The notes: a model not told the origin generated them from the sequence alone. A stretch of 64,000 nt of DNA from Exophiala sp. HKRS030 (GCA_023897205.1 JAHWDD010000007.1:1612001-1676000); one strand, 5' to 3'; shown: positions 10,391 through 22,293, counted from the first letter of the stretch. Translations and numbers: made by a program.

Positions 10391-12435
10391 GTAACCGAAG
10401 AGTCGACTAGGCTGGATGCTATCGAGTGCCCAGGTTCATATTATTGTAATAGAATGGGGCAGAAATGAAGATGTCTTCAAGGTCATGATGTGAAAGTCTG
10501 CGGGCATGACGACCAACGAAGCGCAGCCGCCGGTTTAAGGTCGATCACCAAAACCCCGGACTTCGAGGTGGCCAGGGTTGGCGAGACACAGGCTTTGCGG
10601 GGGTTTCGACCGGTCTTGACCAGCCAAATTCTCTGGCGCCAGCTGACGAAACTAATGCCTGATGCGGCTGGGATGGACTCTCTAGGAATGGCCCAGAGAG
10701 CCAAACATCAGGGTTGGATCTCGGTGAGGCAGCGAAGTGGGATGCCACTAAAATCCACTAGGATCTTTAGGCTTCGCTAAGACTCCTACTTGTAGGGCGG
10801 GCTCCAGATAGGCTCAATGAGACTCACTAAGTCCAGTTGATGGTGGGAGATTATTGGCGAGGACAGTAGGGAGTGCTTTTCCGCGCTGCTAAGTCATTAC
10901 TTAGTCAAAGAATTCACATGTCTGATCCGATCTCTCGGACACGGTTCCACCGTCAGCACATCAGGGGATCCAAGCCACGAAAGGCGAAAATGCTACTGTA
11001 TCCAACATCTTCACAAGGTTTCTGTCAAATCCTAGTGCCAGGGGATGGCCCACGAATGAAATCCTCGCTCTCGCCATTCAAGGAGGGTGCAAAGACACCT
11101 GCCTCGCAGATTCAATTCTCTTATTCTGCTCAGCGACATGATGATCAGGACGGAGACTACGCCTTGGGAACGGTTTTCCTCAGTCCATGTACGCCTGGAT
11201 GGAATGTACCAGGATCAATGCAGTCACAGACCCCGAAAGCGAAAGTTGAATGGGAAATCTCTCAATAATTTCGACAACTCAATGTTCTTGTTGCCACCGC
11301 CCCTGAAATTCGTACGAGCGACTTGCAAGGCAGGATGATCGGGATGTCCGGAGATCTGCAAAGTTGAGCGATTCCCTCTGGTCCCTGAGAAATGAAGACC
11401 TCTTTGTGACCAGATCATTTTCGGCTTGCCTCGTGTATAGCTCGGGTTTTGACCGGCCGTAGTTTTCCTCATATACACACCTACTACTCCTCTATTGAGG
11501 GTAGTGTTGGTCACTCCTGGACATCGTGGTTTCACATACATTTCAGACATGTCGGATCCGCTTCAAAACCATCCTCAGCCCATCCAAAGAGCGATATTCT
11601 TGTCGCAGCTGGCCCAACTTCCATGATGTCTCTCTGGACTTCTGCTTGCTCCTTGCGTGGCCGTGACGCAAGTTTTCTTTGTCTGTCCTGTTGAAGTGAT
11701 GCTCTAGTCAGGCGAGCAGTCACTCTCTTCACCACCAAGTTTCTTTCTCACCCATTGACTGTCGGCGTATCTCTATTCACCTCAATTCCTGTTCTTTCCC
11801 CCATATGCCCCTTACCCCGGATTTTAAGCCAAAGCGCCCACTTTGTTGTGAGGTGGCATGGTGCAATGGGAGCATACCTTCAGCTTGAGGAACCCCTTCA
11901 GATACCCGACATGCTCCTGGTCTTACGCCAGGATGTCAAGTCCGGACTGGATTGTGTGCGCTTCCACTTTCGTGAGGGAGATTCCGGTTCAAATCTGGAT
12001 GCCGCCAGCCGATGTTTTTTTGGTGGTTCATCACACACAGTACTAGCTTAATGTCGTAGCTCAGAGCGTCCCTCTCTCTGAACTTGAGCATATGTGGCAC
12101 CTGAACCGTGGAAGTAATACAACAGAGGCATCTCAAGTGGGTTCGGGAGTTAGGGGCATATATGGCTCGAGAAGCGTAGGAACTGGACTGGCAGCCATTT
12201 TAACATGTTTGACTCATTCTCGAACAGCCTCTAGAGATAAAATCACCCTGGATCAAATGAAGCAGTCCACTGAGGCTGACAGAATGATTTCGACGATGTT
12301 GCCATTTATCAATCTCACCTTCGATACACTGGACAGCCTTGTCAATATGAGCCTTGCATCCTGCTCCATCAATTAACTGAAATAGTTAAACACCGGACAT
12401 TTTGCTGTCGTTCACTCGTCAAGACATGGCATTTC
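10391..12435. other. Intergenic region, 2 kb
   Basis: Between the bZIP start and the tRNA. Scattered ORFs (for example 10873-11268 plus and 11224-11550 minus) overlap each other on opposite strands and show no domain, splice-compatible extension or family similarity. The bZIP promoter must lie in its left part. Confidence 0.5.
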
Positions 12436-12538
12436 GCTGATGTAGTGCAGTGGTATAGCATATCCCTTTCCCACAACAAAGACACCTCTCTTCACGTGGA
12501 AATAGGGGAAGACCTGGGCTCAAACCCCGGCATCAGCA
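12436..12538 (+). tRNA. tRNA-Gly(CCC) with 29-nt intron
   Basis: The cloverleaf folds cleanly. The acceptor stem GCTGATG (12436-12442) pairs with CATCAGC (12531-12537), with discriminator A at 12538. The D stem is GTGC/GCAT, the anticodon stem TCCCT/AGGGG, the loop TTCCCA with anticodon CCC at 12470-12472, the variable loop AAGAC, and the T stem CTGGG/CCCGG around CTCAAAC. Between position 37 and the 3' half of the anticodon stem lies an intron of about 29 nt (12474-12502), in the canonical tRNA intron position. The run of T after the gene (12541-12550) is a polymerase III terminator. The T loop starts with C rather than T, a deviation from the usual TTC. It decodes GGG glycine codons. Confidence 0.88.
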
Positions 12539-12540
12539 TA

Positions 12541-12550
12541 TTCTTTTTTT
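12541..12550 (+). terminator. RNA polymerase III terminator
   Basis: A T-rich run interrupted by one C, beginning two bases after the discriminator base of the tRNA gene, fits a standard Pol III stop signal. Confidence 0.8.
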
Positions 12551-12883
12551 TGCCATTGTACAAAAATGGTTGACTTGTTACCGATGGAACGAAAAACGCG
12601 CTCTGCAGCTCGCCGCCTTGAAAGGTGAGTCACTGTGAATGACTGGCGCCGTAGCAATCTGCTTCTGCGTCTTTCCGAAAATCTTTCCCCAGAGCCAGGC
12701 GCATGACGTCCGCGCGGAAAGTAAATGCTTCGAACGAGGTGCACACATCTTTCAAAGGCTCAGACCGTTGCATGATTCTGAAGCAGAGAAGAAAGCAATC
12801 AAAGATTGTGCATGGGAAGAAAGCTTCGTGTGGCTTAGACTCTAGATCCTAGATCCTACCCTTGTGAGAACATACTCTAGAGC

Positions 12884-13108
12884 TCAAACACCTACTGATG
12901 GTGATATGTTGTTTGGCATGGTAATGCTTGGGCATGTTGGTGGTCGTCCCATTTTGCCGTTGACCGGATCATCGCACTGGAAACGGCGCAATACGTGGTC
13001 AAGATTGTCGAGAATTTTGGTGACTGTGCTTTTCGAGTGGAATGGCATGTAGATACTTGTGGGAAGAACAACAACAACGATAACAAAGAATAAGCGTGCC
13101 TTAGGCAT
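12884..13108 (-). CDS. Candidate small secreted or membrane-anchored peptide
   Basis: A 74-codon frame from the ATG at 13108 begins MPKARLFFVIVVVVLPTSIY. This is a basic start followed by a hydrophobic core, as in a signal peptide or signal anchor. The rest is short and polar, with two cysteines (FQCDDPVNG and PPTCPS). No introns or homologues are recognised, and it stands alone between the tRNA and the RRM-like gene. It may be a chance frame; the hydrophobic start is the only positive evidence. Confidence 0.25.
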   Translation of the reverse strand: MPKARLFFVIVVVVLPTSIYMPFHSKSTVTKILDNLDHVLRRFQCDDPVNGKMGRPPTCPSITMPNNISPSVGV

Positions 13109-13761
13109 GGCGATTGTCCTTCTACTCCACAATAGCCAAGTATTTTTGACTGATTTTTATAGCTGCCCGTCGCTAACGTCTTGGAAACCTCGCCTACCTC
13201 ATGACCCGATTTAACAAATCATTTCTTCCTTAGCTACGGAGTATGCAGCATCGACAATTGTGCAAAGATGGCATGATCGAGCCTGATACCTATGCCTGAC
13301 GTCCCCGACTTTCTACATAACAAGGAGAAAAAGCCGTTTCTGAAACATTTGCTCCGAAATGCCCTTGAGGTCTCAGATCAATATGTGACAGCTCTAGACA
13401 AAAACCCACTCTTACCTCAAGGTTCAAGACTACTCTCATGTTTCAATACGGAAGAATTTGAATTCGGAATTGGCGTAACCTGGCATATTGCTGCCAAAGG
13501 CAATGATGTGACTGGTTCATTTGTCTAAGTTGTACATACAAAGACTGGCTCTTCTTTCTGCCATTCGATATTCATCCTTCTCGCGTGCTCAAGTTTTGCC
13601 CACGTCTCGACTCTTGCTTTGTAACCCATCGATGTTCAAAGCCTTGACTGTACCCACTTTTCGTGTCGGAAGAGAATTCTCTCCATGTCCGTCCTATACT
13701 CACATTCGTCCTATCGGTTGATTCGATACGAGGAGAAACTAGACCAGCTTGCAGCATGGCC

Positions 13762-15176
13762 TTAGCGTTTTCTGTGAACAGTCTGCCAACCATCAGCATC
13801 AGTTCCCTTCTTGCCTCGATTCACAATAACATTTCCTGGTGTGAACTTAGGTGCAGTCGGATTGTATGAGCGAATGTTCGAAGCCGACACTGCGCTGTCC
13901 CGTCGATCGCGACCTTTTCCAGGATAACCGTCTCCAGGACAAGGGATCTGGGTGATGAGGTTCAAGGGGCGTTCGCACGGGTCATGACTGAACCCAATCT
14001 GTACTTCCTGGTACGGACCAGGCTTTCGTGAACGCTTGATAAATTCGTCACGGATAATTCGTGCAATCGCAGTTGCAGCAAAGACAACCGTGGCTAATCC
14101 TCGATTAGATGGAGCGTAAGCAACCAGGGGGAAGCCTACCGTTTCCAGTATTGAATAGCCAAACCAACTCTATGTTGTGTTCTCCAACAATATCACTCAA
14201 GTCTTTCATGAATCGTACTTGATTCATGCCATTGGTGAAGAGTTGTTGGCGAGCAAAGGTTAGGCGGCGACGCTCATTGATAGGAGCCGACATGCGCTGG
14301 AGCTCATCGTTTTCTGGATATGCCTCTCCCATCTTGATCTCGGTACCTGGTCCGAACAAGCCTCCTCCATGGTCACGTCGAGCATATGAATCCTCGTCCA
14401 CGAGGGCTATGGCCGAGCTCGCATATTGGAAGATGACGCAAGTAGCGTTGTGCTGTTCCACATATACCATGGAAAAGATTGCTCCATAACTGACACGTTG
14501 GGTGACGTCCTTCAACGGTCTGTTCTTGCTCCAGCCATAGATCCAGACACAACGATAATCTTCATCTTTTGGCAACTCTTCTTTATTGACCTGTCGCTTT
14601 AAACCATCAGAGGGCCGGAATTTCACTAGACGGTTGTTTCTCGGTATGTCGGTGGCGGCGACGGCAGCCCAGGTAGATCTGGTGCCAGGAGGAGGGGGGC
14701 GAATGCTGACTGCAGGGTCGGATGCAGGGACGGGTTTCATCAGGAACTGCTCTTGGTCCCAAGGCGCGGTGACATGGTTGAACGTGTCCAGCATTGAATG
14801 GACATCTCTCGCGATCTCATTCGCTGCCTCGTTTTCATCCTCGCCTCGAAGCTTGCTCCTGATTAGCCCCAACATGCCGTATAGACGTGAGAGACACGAC
14901 ATACATGCTCCACCACCCTATTGAGATGGCTCAGGGCCTCAGCCATGACTCCACTGACATGATTAGAGTCGTTCTCAATCGCCATCATGTCCTGCATTGA
15001 TGCCTGAATTAGCGAGAACAGGGTGGGCATACCCTGGACGGAAAACCAACCTCAGAGGCAGGGCTGCTGCAGTCGCTATAGACGAGAGACGGTGTGTTGG
15101 TAACGTCGGTTGAGATATTGCTCAAGGTGCGTCGTGGTGAACACGGGGGAGAGTAAGGTGCGCGCCTTGTAGCCAT
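13762..15176 (-). CDS. Hypothetical protein with RRM-like fold region
   Basis: Four exons, 15176-15051, 15003-14905, 14851-14140 and 14093-13762, join in frame to give 422 residues. Introns are 46-53 nt. For intron 2 the branch CTAAT lies so close to the first CAG that the later AAG acceptor at 14852 is preferred, which also restores the frame. The N-terminus is Ser/Pro-rich (RRAPYSPPCSPRRTLSN) and followed by a helical segment. Residues ~155-350 suggest beta-alpha-beta units: RCVWIYGWSK, then SYGAIFSMVYVEQHNATCVIFQ and a second unit containing ATVVFAATAIARIIRDEF. These are reminiscent of RRM folds without classical RNP residues. The C-terminus ends GWQTVHRKR. Proteins of this build occur in ascomycetes without known function; RNA binding is inference only. 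Confidence 0.75.
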
Positions 15177-15654
15177 ATCGGAGGCAGAAGAAGGCAGCGT
15201 CAACAAATGTAGTGAAGGCGTATCGGTGAAAGTGAATGATTTTGGTGAACAAAGAAAATCTGGCCCAAGGTGAACTGAGTGAACTGAACCAGCCTGCCTG
15301 AGAATGCAGGGATCCAGGCAGCAGCTACCCGGGTCTGTTCCTTGCCTTAGGAGGAGATGGGGATATGGGACTGGGAGGATCAGTAATTGCTGAGGATATC
15401 GACGCAAAAATGTTTGCTCTCGAGATAAACAGTCACAATGGAAACAAGAAGATTAATCCCCTTTTCTATGTTGAGGTGCTCGCACATCTGATGCTCTTTC
15501 CGCTGCAAATCAAGCCAGCCACGCCAACAGAAGAATTCAACTCCCAAACCACCGTGAAAGGCGCCTCACATTTGCATCAATAAATCGCCTCAATAACCTC
15601 AAATCAATAGTGCCCTCATGCTCAGTAGCAATCCACATTTCCCTCTGCCAATCA
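15177..15654. other. Promoter region of the RRM-like gene
   Basis: 478 bp upstream of the RRM-like gene and downstream of the proline dehydrogenase stop codon. Short overlapping frames only; no separate gene or motif is supported. Confidence 0.5.
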
Positions 15655-17160
15655 TCATGTCCTCCAGAACGCCATCCTGCTGCCCAACTCTCGGCTCAAT
15701 GCCCGTCTCGCCTCGACCGTCCTGGTGACTGCATCTCGATTTTCATGGGCACGACGCAGGAGATACTTCATGCATTCGCCCAATTTGCCCCATACCAGAT
15801 ACTTGTAGGCCCGGGGGATTTCCACGTTGGTGGCGCTAGACTCTAAACGGCTTCTTGCAGTTTGTACCACCTCGCAGCTCACGTTGTCTGCCATCCCCAT
15901 CAACTGACCGTATGCAAGTTCAATTTGTGGCTCGCCATTCCGAGCCTGTTCATCACGAAGTTTCCCTGCTAGTCTTACAGACTCGGCGTTGTGCGTCGCT
16001 AGTACCAGGCTCGCTTGCGGGAATTCTGACGAACCACCAGCAATGGGTTGCAGCATGCCTTGATACTGTCTCTGCAGAATGGCCTTTGCGATCTCATTGT
16101 AGCACTTGTGAGTCTCCTCGATGGTTGGCCAAAAGAGCTCTCGTGGGTCGCTACCTAGATATGCTCCCCGGACGAGCTTGACGCCCAAGACGAACTCCTC
16201 GTTCCTGGCTAACTCGAGGTGGCGCGCCAATATTCGTGGAGTGCGTTGGGCATATGCTTGGTAAGTGCCATACACCAACGCTTGATTCTTGTTGTATCTT
16301 TTTGCGAAGTACATGGTCCAATTGTCAATACCCTGCTGGAGGGACGCCTGCTCAGCGTCAAAGAGGAGCTTTACACCTTTCTGTTGAGCGCTTTGGCAGA
16401 TTTCATGGACAGCCTGCTCAAAATCCGGAGAACATGCTATGGTAGCCTTGAGATGTTGCAAGGCTTGACGACCCGCACCAGTAAACTTGAGCGCAACGAA
16501 ATCGCCCGGTTGGGCTAGGTCCACGGTTGCAACAGTATTACTTCTCCATGTCGCAATTTCATCTGCGTTGAGAGCTGCTTGCTGTGATGAGTCTCGAGAC
16601 GCATCCAACCCTTCAGAATCCTCCTTTGTAAGTACAACCTCTTTTGCATGCCCCAGTATCACGCCGCTGTAACCTGTATGTTTTAGGTCTGCGATTGTGG
16701 CTCTGACCTCGGTAGGGGTCTCTCCAGCACAGAACTGTGCATAGAATGTTTTCTTGAGAAGAAAATGGAGGAGAGGATTCCGATCCGGCATGAAGAGAGG
16801 CGACTTAGTATGTGCGAGGAAGGACATTACTGATAAGGAGGGTCGAAGGAGGAGCGGGATTGAGGACACTGAGGTGATAATGTAAGAGCGGATCAGCGTG
16901 GGCAGAGAAAGACATGACAAAGGTCGTGAGACTGGCACTGAGGTCGTTACATGCTCCGTCTCGATGATGTGAGGCGCGGCCGATGAGGCATTGCGTCTAG
17001 TATGTGCCTTGCGATCCTGATGAATCTGCTGGGGTGTGTTGACCTGCGCAGGGAGTCGGATGAAGTGATTCGGCCGGATATGCGATGCCACGACCACGCC
17101 CAGGAGGAATTGCCTCGAATGTTTCGGCAGCGCTGATCTGGCAGCCAGTCGTGGTTCCAT
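15655..17160 (-). CDS. PUT1: Proline dehydrogenase (proline oxidase), mitochondrial
   Basis: A single exon encodes 501 residues. The enzyme oxidises L-proline to delta-1-pyrroline-5-carboxylate with FAD, the first step of proline use as nitrogen and carbon source, on the mitochondrial inner membrane. The first ~60 residues are rich in Arg, Ser and Ala with few acids (MEPRLAARSALPKHSRQFLL), like a mitochondrial targeting peptide. The PRODH barrel follows, with LVRGAYLGSDPR (substrate/flavin region), VLATHNAESVRLA, YGQLMGMADNVS and PRAYKYLVWGKLGECMKYLL followed by RRAHENRD. The latter is the conserved Arg-rich helix that binds the proline carboxylate. Length and motifs indicate an intact gene. 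No proline-cluster neighbours (transporter, P5C dehydrogenase) are adjacent. Confidence 0.95.
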   Translation of the reverse strand: MEPRLAARSALPKHSRQFLLGVVVASHIRPNHFIRLPAQVNTPQQIHQDRKAHTRRNASSAAPHIIETEHVTTSVPVSRPLSCLSLPTLIRSYIITSVSSIPLLLRPSLSVMSFLAHTKSPLFMPDRNPLLHFLLKKTFYAQFCAGETPTEVRATIADLKHTGYSGVILGHAKEVVLTKEDSEGLDASRDSSQQAALNADEIATWRSNTVATVDLAQPGDFVALKFTGAGRQALQHLKATIACSPDFEQAVHEICQSAQQKGVKLLFDAEQASLQQGIDNWTMYFAKRYNKNQALVYGTYQAYAQRTPRILARHLELARNEEFVLGVKLVRGAYLGSDPRELFWPTIEETHKCYNEIAKAILQRQYQGMLQPIAGGSSEFPQASLVLATHNAESVRLAGKLRDEQARNGEPQIELAYGQLMGMADNVSCEVVQTARSRLESSATNVEIPRAYKYLVWGKLGECMKYLLRRAHENRDAVTRTVEARRALSRELGSRMAFWRT

Positions 17161-18163
17161 TCTCGGCAGAGAAAGGGTATGCTTTGGTCAGTGGAGGCGA
17201 AGACTCAGGCAGCAGGCATGGGCATGGACATGGGGCATAAATGAAGAAAACACTTATATATCCTTATCCAAACAGTCATGTACGGATGCAAGTGGAACGT
17301 CAGTCCACTGCCATGGATCACGATAAGAGAGTAACTGGAGACCCGTGAGTCCAAACATCAGTGACGATAGGCGGCACTGAGGGCTCGACTGTGCCGAAAG
17401 CGGGATGATGGAGGATAATGGCGGAAGTGTCACTGCGAGCCTGCCGCGGATAAGCGAAATCACGTGCGCCACAGACCAACAGCTTACCTGTGAACTGGGT
17501 TCAAAGCACAGGCTGGTGCTTGAGGTGACTTCTCACTTCTGGAATACTTACATGCAGATTGTGATGTTCAAGCTCCTTCATGTTGCTTGCAGTGCCATGT
17601 CGATAAAGATCATCCCTCCAATATTTGTGAGGGTAAGGCTGAAACCTCCTTCGCACACTCGAGCTTTTCCATGGTCCACTAATTGCTCAGTGTCACACGT
17701 TCGCCGGCGCGTTTTTAGATATCTAGGACACTGCGATGAGAAGTACCAACATCAAATAGTTGCGATGAATATGTTGTGTTTCCAGATTCTACACTCAGGA
17801 CGAATCAGATATGGCATGTTGCTTCACTGTATCCGGAAGAAACGCTGGGTATGGTGATAAGCTGGAGAAAAACTGCGTTGCCGTCGCAACGAGAAGGAAA
17901 TCTAAAATGGCTTAGTTTCGCGTCATCTTGGCGTCTATAGCAAATCACTGGGTTGTACCGAATTCAATCCCAAAAGTGATGGCCTTCAACCGCAGGCAAC
18001 TGACGTCGACTGTCCACAGCTTGTTATTCGTGTTTTCGAGGCATTCGCGTCAATACCCGCTCGTTTTGTACTTTTAGAAGGGCCACCACTTTTTCCATGG
18101 TTCCCTGACTTTTATTTCTCTCTAGGGCCTGGAGGTAAACAAATAGCGAGAACAACAACAGCC
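17161..18163. other. Divergent promoter region of proline dehydrogenase and kinesin
   Basis: 1 kb between two divergently transcribed genes. A 150-codon plus-strand frame (17405-17857) lacks any domain and is treated as chance. A pyrimidine-rich stretch precedes the kinesin start (about 18080-18125). Confidence 0.5.
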
Positions 18164-21100
18164 ATGGCTTCGTCTGGCGGTGCTTCCTCGATCTCGGTCA
18201 CGGTCCGAGTCCGACCTTTCACAATCAGAGAAGCTGCTCAATTGACAAAATGCGACGAGACGACTATCTTTCTGGGCGACGGTTCGCTGGCGGCCGCACC
18301 AACACCCAAGCTGTCACAAAAGGGCATCCGGCCAGTGATCAAGGTGGTGGACGAGAAATGTTTGTGAGTAAAGGAGAGATACGCGGAATCATGACTTCAG
18401 CTCACAGATATTCTCTAGAGTGTTCGATCCTCCCGAAGACAATCCAGTACAGAAATTCTCTCGCTCCCTCGTCCCTTCCGGTAAGCGAGTGAAAGACCAA
18501 ACCTTTGGTTTCGACAGAATCTTTGATGAAAATGCGTCCCAAGGGGAAGTGTACGAGTCAACCACTAGGCCACTGCTGGACAGTGTTTTGGACGGCTACA
18601 ATGCGACGGTCTTCGCCTACGGTGCCACAGGGTGTGGCAAGACGCACACCATTACGGGTACGGTTCAACAACCAGGCATCATCTTCCTTACCATGCAAGA
18701 GCTCTTTGAAAGAGTGTCAGAACTGTCATCCGAGAAGGTCACCGATATTTCCTTGTCATACCTCGAGATTTATAACGAGACGATCCGCGATCTGCTGGTG
18801 CCGAGCAATGTAAAAGGAGGTCTCATGTTGAGAGAGGATGCGAACCAAACAGTATCCGTTGCAGGGCTATCTAGTCACCACCCACAGAATGTACAAGAGG
18901 TCATGGACATGATCATGCAAGGAAATGAGATGCGGACAATGTCACCCACCGAAGCTAATGCTACCTCTTCCCGTTCCCACGCAGTACTTCAAATCAATGT
19001 TGCCCAAAAAGATAAAAATGCTGGCATCGAGGAACCTCACACCATGGCAACCTTAAGCATCATCGACCTGGCCGGAAGCGAAAGAGCTAGTGCAACGAAA
19101 AATAGAGGAGAACGACTATTGGAGGGTGCCAACATAAACAAGTCTCTTCTCGCTCTCGGCAGCTGCATCAACGCTCTCTGTGACCCTCGGAAACGCAATC
19201 ATGTTCCTTATCGAAACTCCAAGCTGACACGCCTGCTCAAATTTTCTCTTGGAGGGAATTGCAAGACTGTGATGATTGTGTGCGTCAGCCCTTCCAGTGC
19301 ACATTTCGATGAGACCCAGAATACCCTAAGATACGCCAATAGGGCAAAGAATATCCAGACCAAAGTCACCCGTAATGTGTACAATGTCAATCGACACGTC
19401 AAGGACTTCCTCGTCAAGATTGACGAGCAGATGGCTCTCATCAATGAATTGAAGGCCCAACAAAAGGACTACGAGGCTGTAGCATTTGCCAAATTCAAGA
19501 AGCTAAACGAGAAAAAGGAAACCATCGCAAGGGAGGGAGTGCAGAGAATCAGAAGTGCATACGAACATTCTGCCATCGAGAGACAAGAGCGAACCAACAA
19601 TATGATCAAGTTGAAGCAGTTGGGACGACGTATCGCCATGTTATCTGCATGGATCACAGCCTTCGATACTGTCTGCGATGCGCTCGAGGACGAAGAGCCT
19701 TTGAAAAACATGCACGCCATCAAGAAGACTGCTCAAGGAATCATGATGGAACTGGAGAGTGGCCGTCACCACTGCCAGCAAAAAGTCTCAAAGAACGCGT
19801 GGGATCGAGGCATGAACACTGCACTAGACCACTCTTTGAAGCAACTTTGCGAAGTTGATACTGGAGACATGACCGACTCCGAGATGTTGCGTCGCGAAGT
19901 CGAGATGCTGAAGCTGACAGCTGAACGCGAGACACTTTCGGCTATCAATGAATCCGAAAAGACAGGCGATGCGGCTACCATTCAGGTTTTACTGCAAGCC
20001 CACTTCGAAACGATCTCGGCCATCGAAAACTTGAATAGGATGAACGTCGACGAAGCCGTCGAAGCCGCAACACAGATTCTTGGAAAGATGCTCAAGTCAG
20101 CCTCGGGTGCTGCTTCGTACATCGTGAAGCCTGACGGCAGCCTCGCCCCAGTCGAAGCATTCGCACCCTCTAAGACTGGCACTCCTAAAAGACGTAGGCA
20201 GAATCTGAACAACTCTGTGCTTGAGCTCAGCCCTCTTCGACCCAGCATGGCGTCTGCTATCCCCATGCACGTCATGCACTCACCGCCCAAGGCATCTCCC
20301 AAACGACGAGGATTACTCGGCAGCGCGAAGAAGGGCGTGTCCTTTACTCCAAAGAAGCGAAAGTCTCCCACCAAGGTAAAGCGAGCGGTTAGATGGCGAG
20401 ATGATACCGAGGATGGTACATTGGCTGAGTTCGAGAAGACCCCTCAGAAGCTTGCAACATCTTCACCTGAGGAGTCGACTACAGAGATTGCCGTCCCACA
20501 AGACTCCGACCTGACCGCCTCCCTGGGACAGGCCCGAGATCAGTCTCCAGGATCGTCTCCAATCCCACCACCACCTGAATCGCAACTAGCGGTGCAACCG
20601 AAGAACAGTCGGTTCCAAGCAGGTTTCTTGTCTAAGAAATATGATGGTTCACCATTGGGATCCATGCCGCCGCCTAGGATGACCCCACTTTCGTCTTCAG
20701 ATAGTGAGACTTCGCCTCTCAGAGAGATTGATCCTAGCAAAGCGACAAATCGACGCTCTTTGACTCCGTCTAATAAGCACGTTCTCGATATCGGCACCGA
20801 CAGTTCCAGCAACCCGTCGTCAGACACGGAGAACCAGAACAACCCCAACAAAGACGAAGTCATGAAGATCCGTGAGGCAGTTAGGCGCTCAAGCTCGGTT
20901 CGTCGCTCTGGGATCGGCTCTCGTACTCAACGCAGACGATCTCCGACAGCGGCGACGGGCATCTCGGGATCTCCACCTAATGACAGTATGTTTGCTGCTG
21001 GCCATGTTAGAAGGATGGTCCTGGGCAAGACCGACAAAGAGAATGAGTGGAAAGTTGGTGTGTTGAGCCCTCGTGTGTCTGGTATTGTCAGGGACTCGAA

Positions 21101-21245
21101 GAGCCTCAGCATGAATTCGGCCCGACGAACAACTATGAATGGCGATGCGAGATCGACACCCATCAGCAATGATCGTAATGGAGTTAGAATGGGTTCGACT
21201 TCAAGGGGAAGTCTGATGCCCAATGGAAAGGCTGTCTGGCGTTGA
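18164..21245 (+). CDS. kipB: Kinesin-8 motor protein (Kip3/KipB family)
   Basis: Two exons, 18164-18363 and 18419-21245, separated by a 55-nt intron (donor GTGAGT, acceptor CTAG), give 1008 residues. The N-terminal motor domain shows the ATP-binding P-loop GATGCGKT (~134-141), switch I NATSSRSHAV, switch II DLAGSERA and the microtubule-binding HVPYRNSKLTRLL. The neck and coiled-coil-like region follow (FLVKIDEQMALINELKAQQK), and then a long basic, Ser/Pro-rich tail (SPKRRGLLGSAKKG, KRKSPTKVKR). The motor N-terminus and tail fit kinesin-8: plus-end-directed motors that shorten microtubules, position the nucleus and control spindle length. The KR-rich tail could carry nuclear import signals. 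The gene appears complete. Confidence 0.93.
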
Positions 21246-22293
21246 TGGGTGTCCCAAAAGCAAAAACTTAGAATCGGATCGTTCATGGATTCTTGTCTTT
21301 TTCTTCGGTTTTGGCATTCTTGGGCGTCTCAAGGACGGATGAAGGGACCAGAGGCCTTGGTATGGGCTGCGCATCTTTGACCGGAGTCGACATGATGTTC
21401 ACCTTCAACAACAGCGCCACCAGGGGGCCCTTGTAATTAGTAGCGGTCTGCTCATGTTCGAGTTTTAGAACAAGACCTTTTATGACTAACGATAAGTCTT
21501 TTTGCTTGGAATCATCATTCAATGAGGATTGATACTTTTTGAGAGATATTATGCATTCGACATGACGAGCGTGTAGACCATTTTAATTGTCTCTTAAGGG
21601 CCTGGCATCCTTTAAAAGAGGTGATCATTGGACGACAGGTCTTTCGAACAGCACAAATATTGTTCGGTAGTAGGAATTCTAGATAGCGTAATCAACGTAG
21701 GGGTAGGGATACCAGTAAAAGTCTACCAAAGTGATTTGTTGGTCGAAAAACGCACGGGGTGCTGGAAGTAATTGTCATAATCTGCCGCCGATGGGATTAA
21801 GTAAACCAAAATTTCTTCAAAGGGCACAAATAGCACTCCGTAGGTAATTGAGGGTTATGGGCACCGTTTGTTAGGTACATACTTACCTAGAGCCCTAGCA
21901 CTCGTTTCAACTGCTGCGCCCCCCATATGTAGAAATTGTCATTATTATTATTTGCCCGCATCGGATACTTGTACAGACTATTACTGTATGACGTGCTGGA
22001 CTTCCGAGTCTCGAAGTTTATGGAACTTTACACACTTCGATAAACTGCGTATATAAGTTCTTGCTACTCCTCATCCTGTACACACTCAACTACTCTACCA
22101 CAGAAGTTCTAGTAAAAGCCGACGCCAAAAGACTTACCAGGGTTTATCAACAACCACCGTCACCCATCATCGTACCCCTCCTGTGTCGCCATCTTCGTCC
22201 CATCGAACCGCTTAGCCGAGTGACGACCAACAAGACAACTACAAAACGCTCCATTACCTCGGCCTCCTCCTCATCCTCCTCACGTCTCTCTCC
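21246..22293. other. Intergenic region between kinesin and msrA
   Basis: 1.05 kb holding the msrA promoter. The left third contains a minus-strand frame (21283-21522, open further upstream without ATG) whose translation looks helical and charged, but no complete gene model could be built. A TAGGTAC-like motif occurs near 21872-21886. Confidence 0.45.

Larger units (their letters stand above)
12539..13761. other. Intergenic region with one small candidate ORF
   Basis: Apart from the terminator and the 74-codon candidate on the minus strand (12884-13108), nothing recognisable is seen. A plus-strand frame at 13292-13528 (78 codons) has no supporting feature. Confidence 0.45.

Noticed and set aside
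10873..11268. 131-codon plus-strand frame upstream of the tRNA
   Set aside because: Overlapped by other frames on both strands, without domain or splice support.
17405..17857. 150-codon plus-strand frame between proline dehydrogenase and kinesin
   Set aside because: Lies in a divergent promoter, with no family similarity and irregular codon use.
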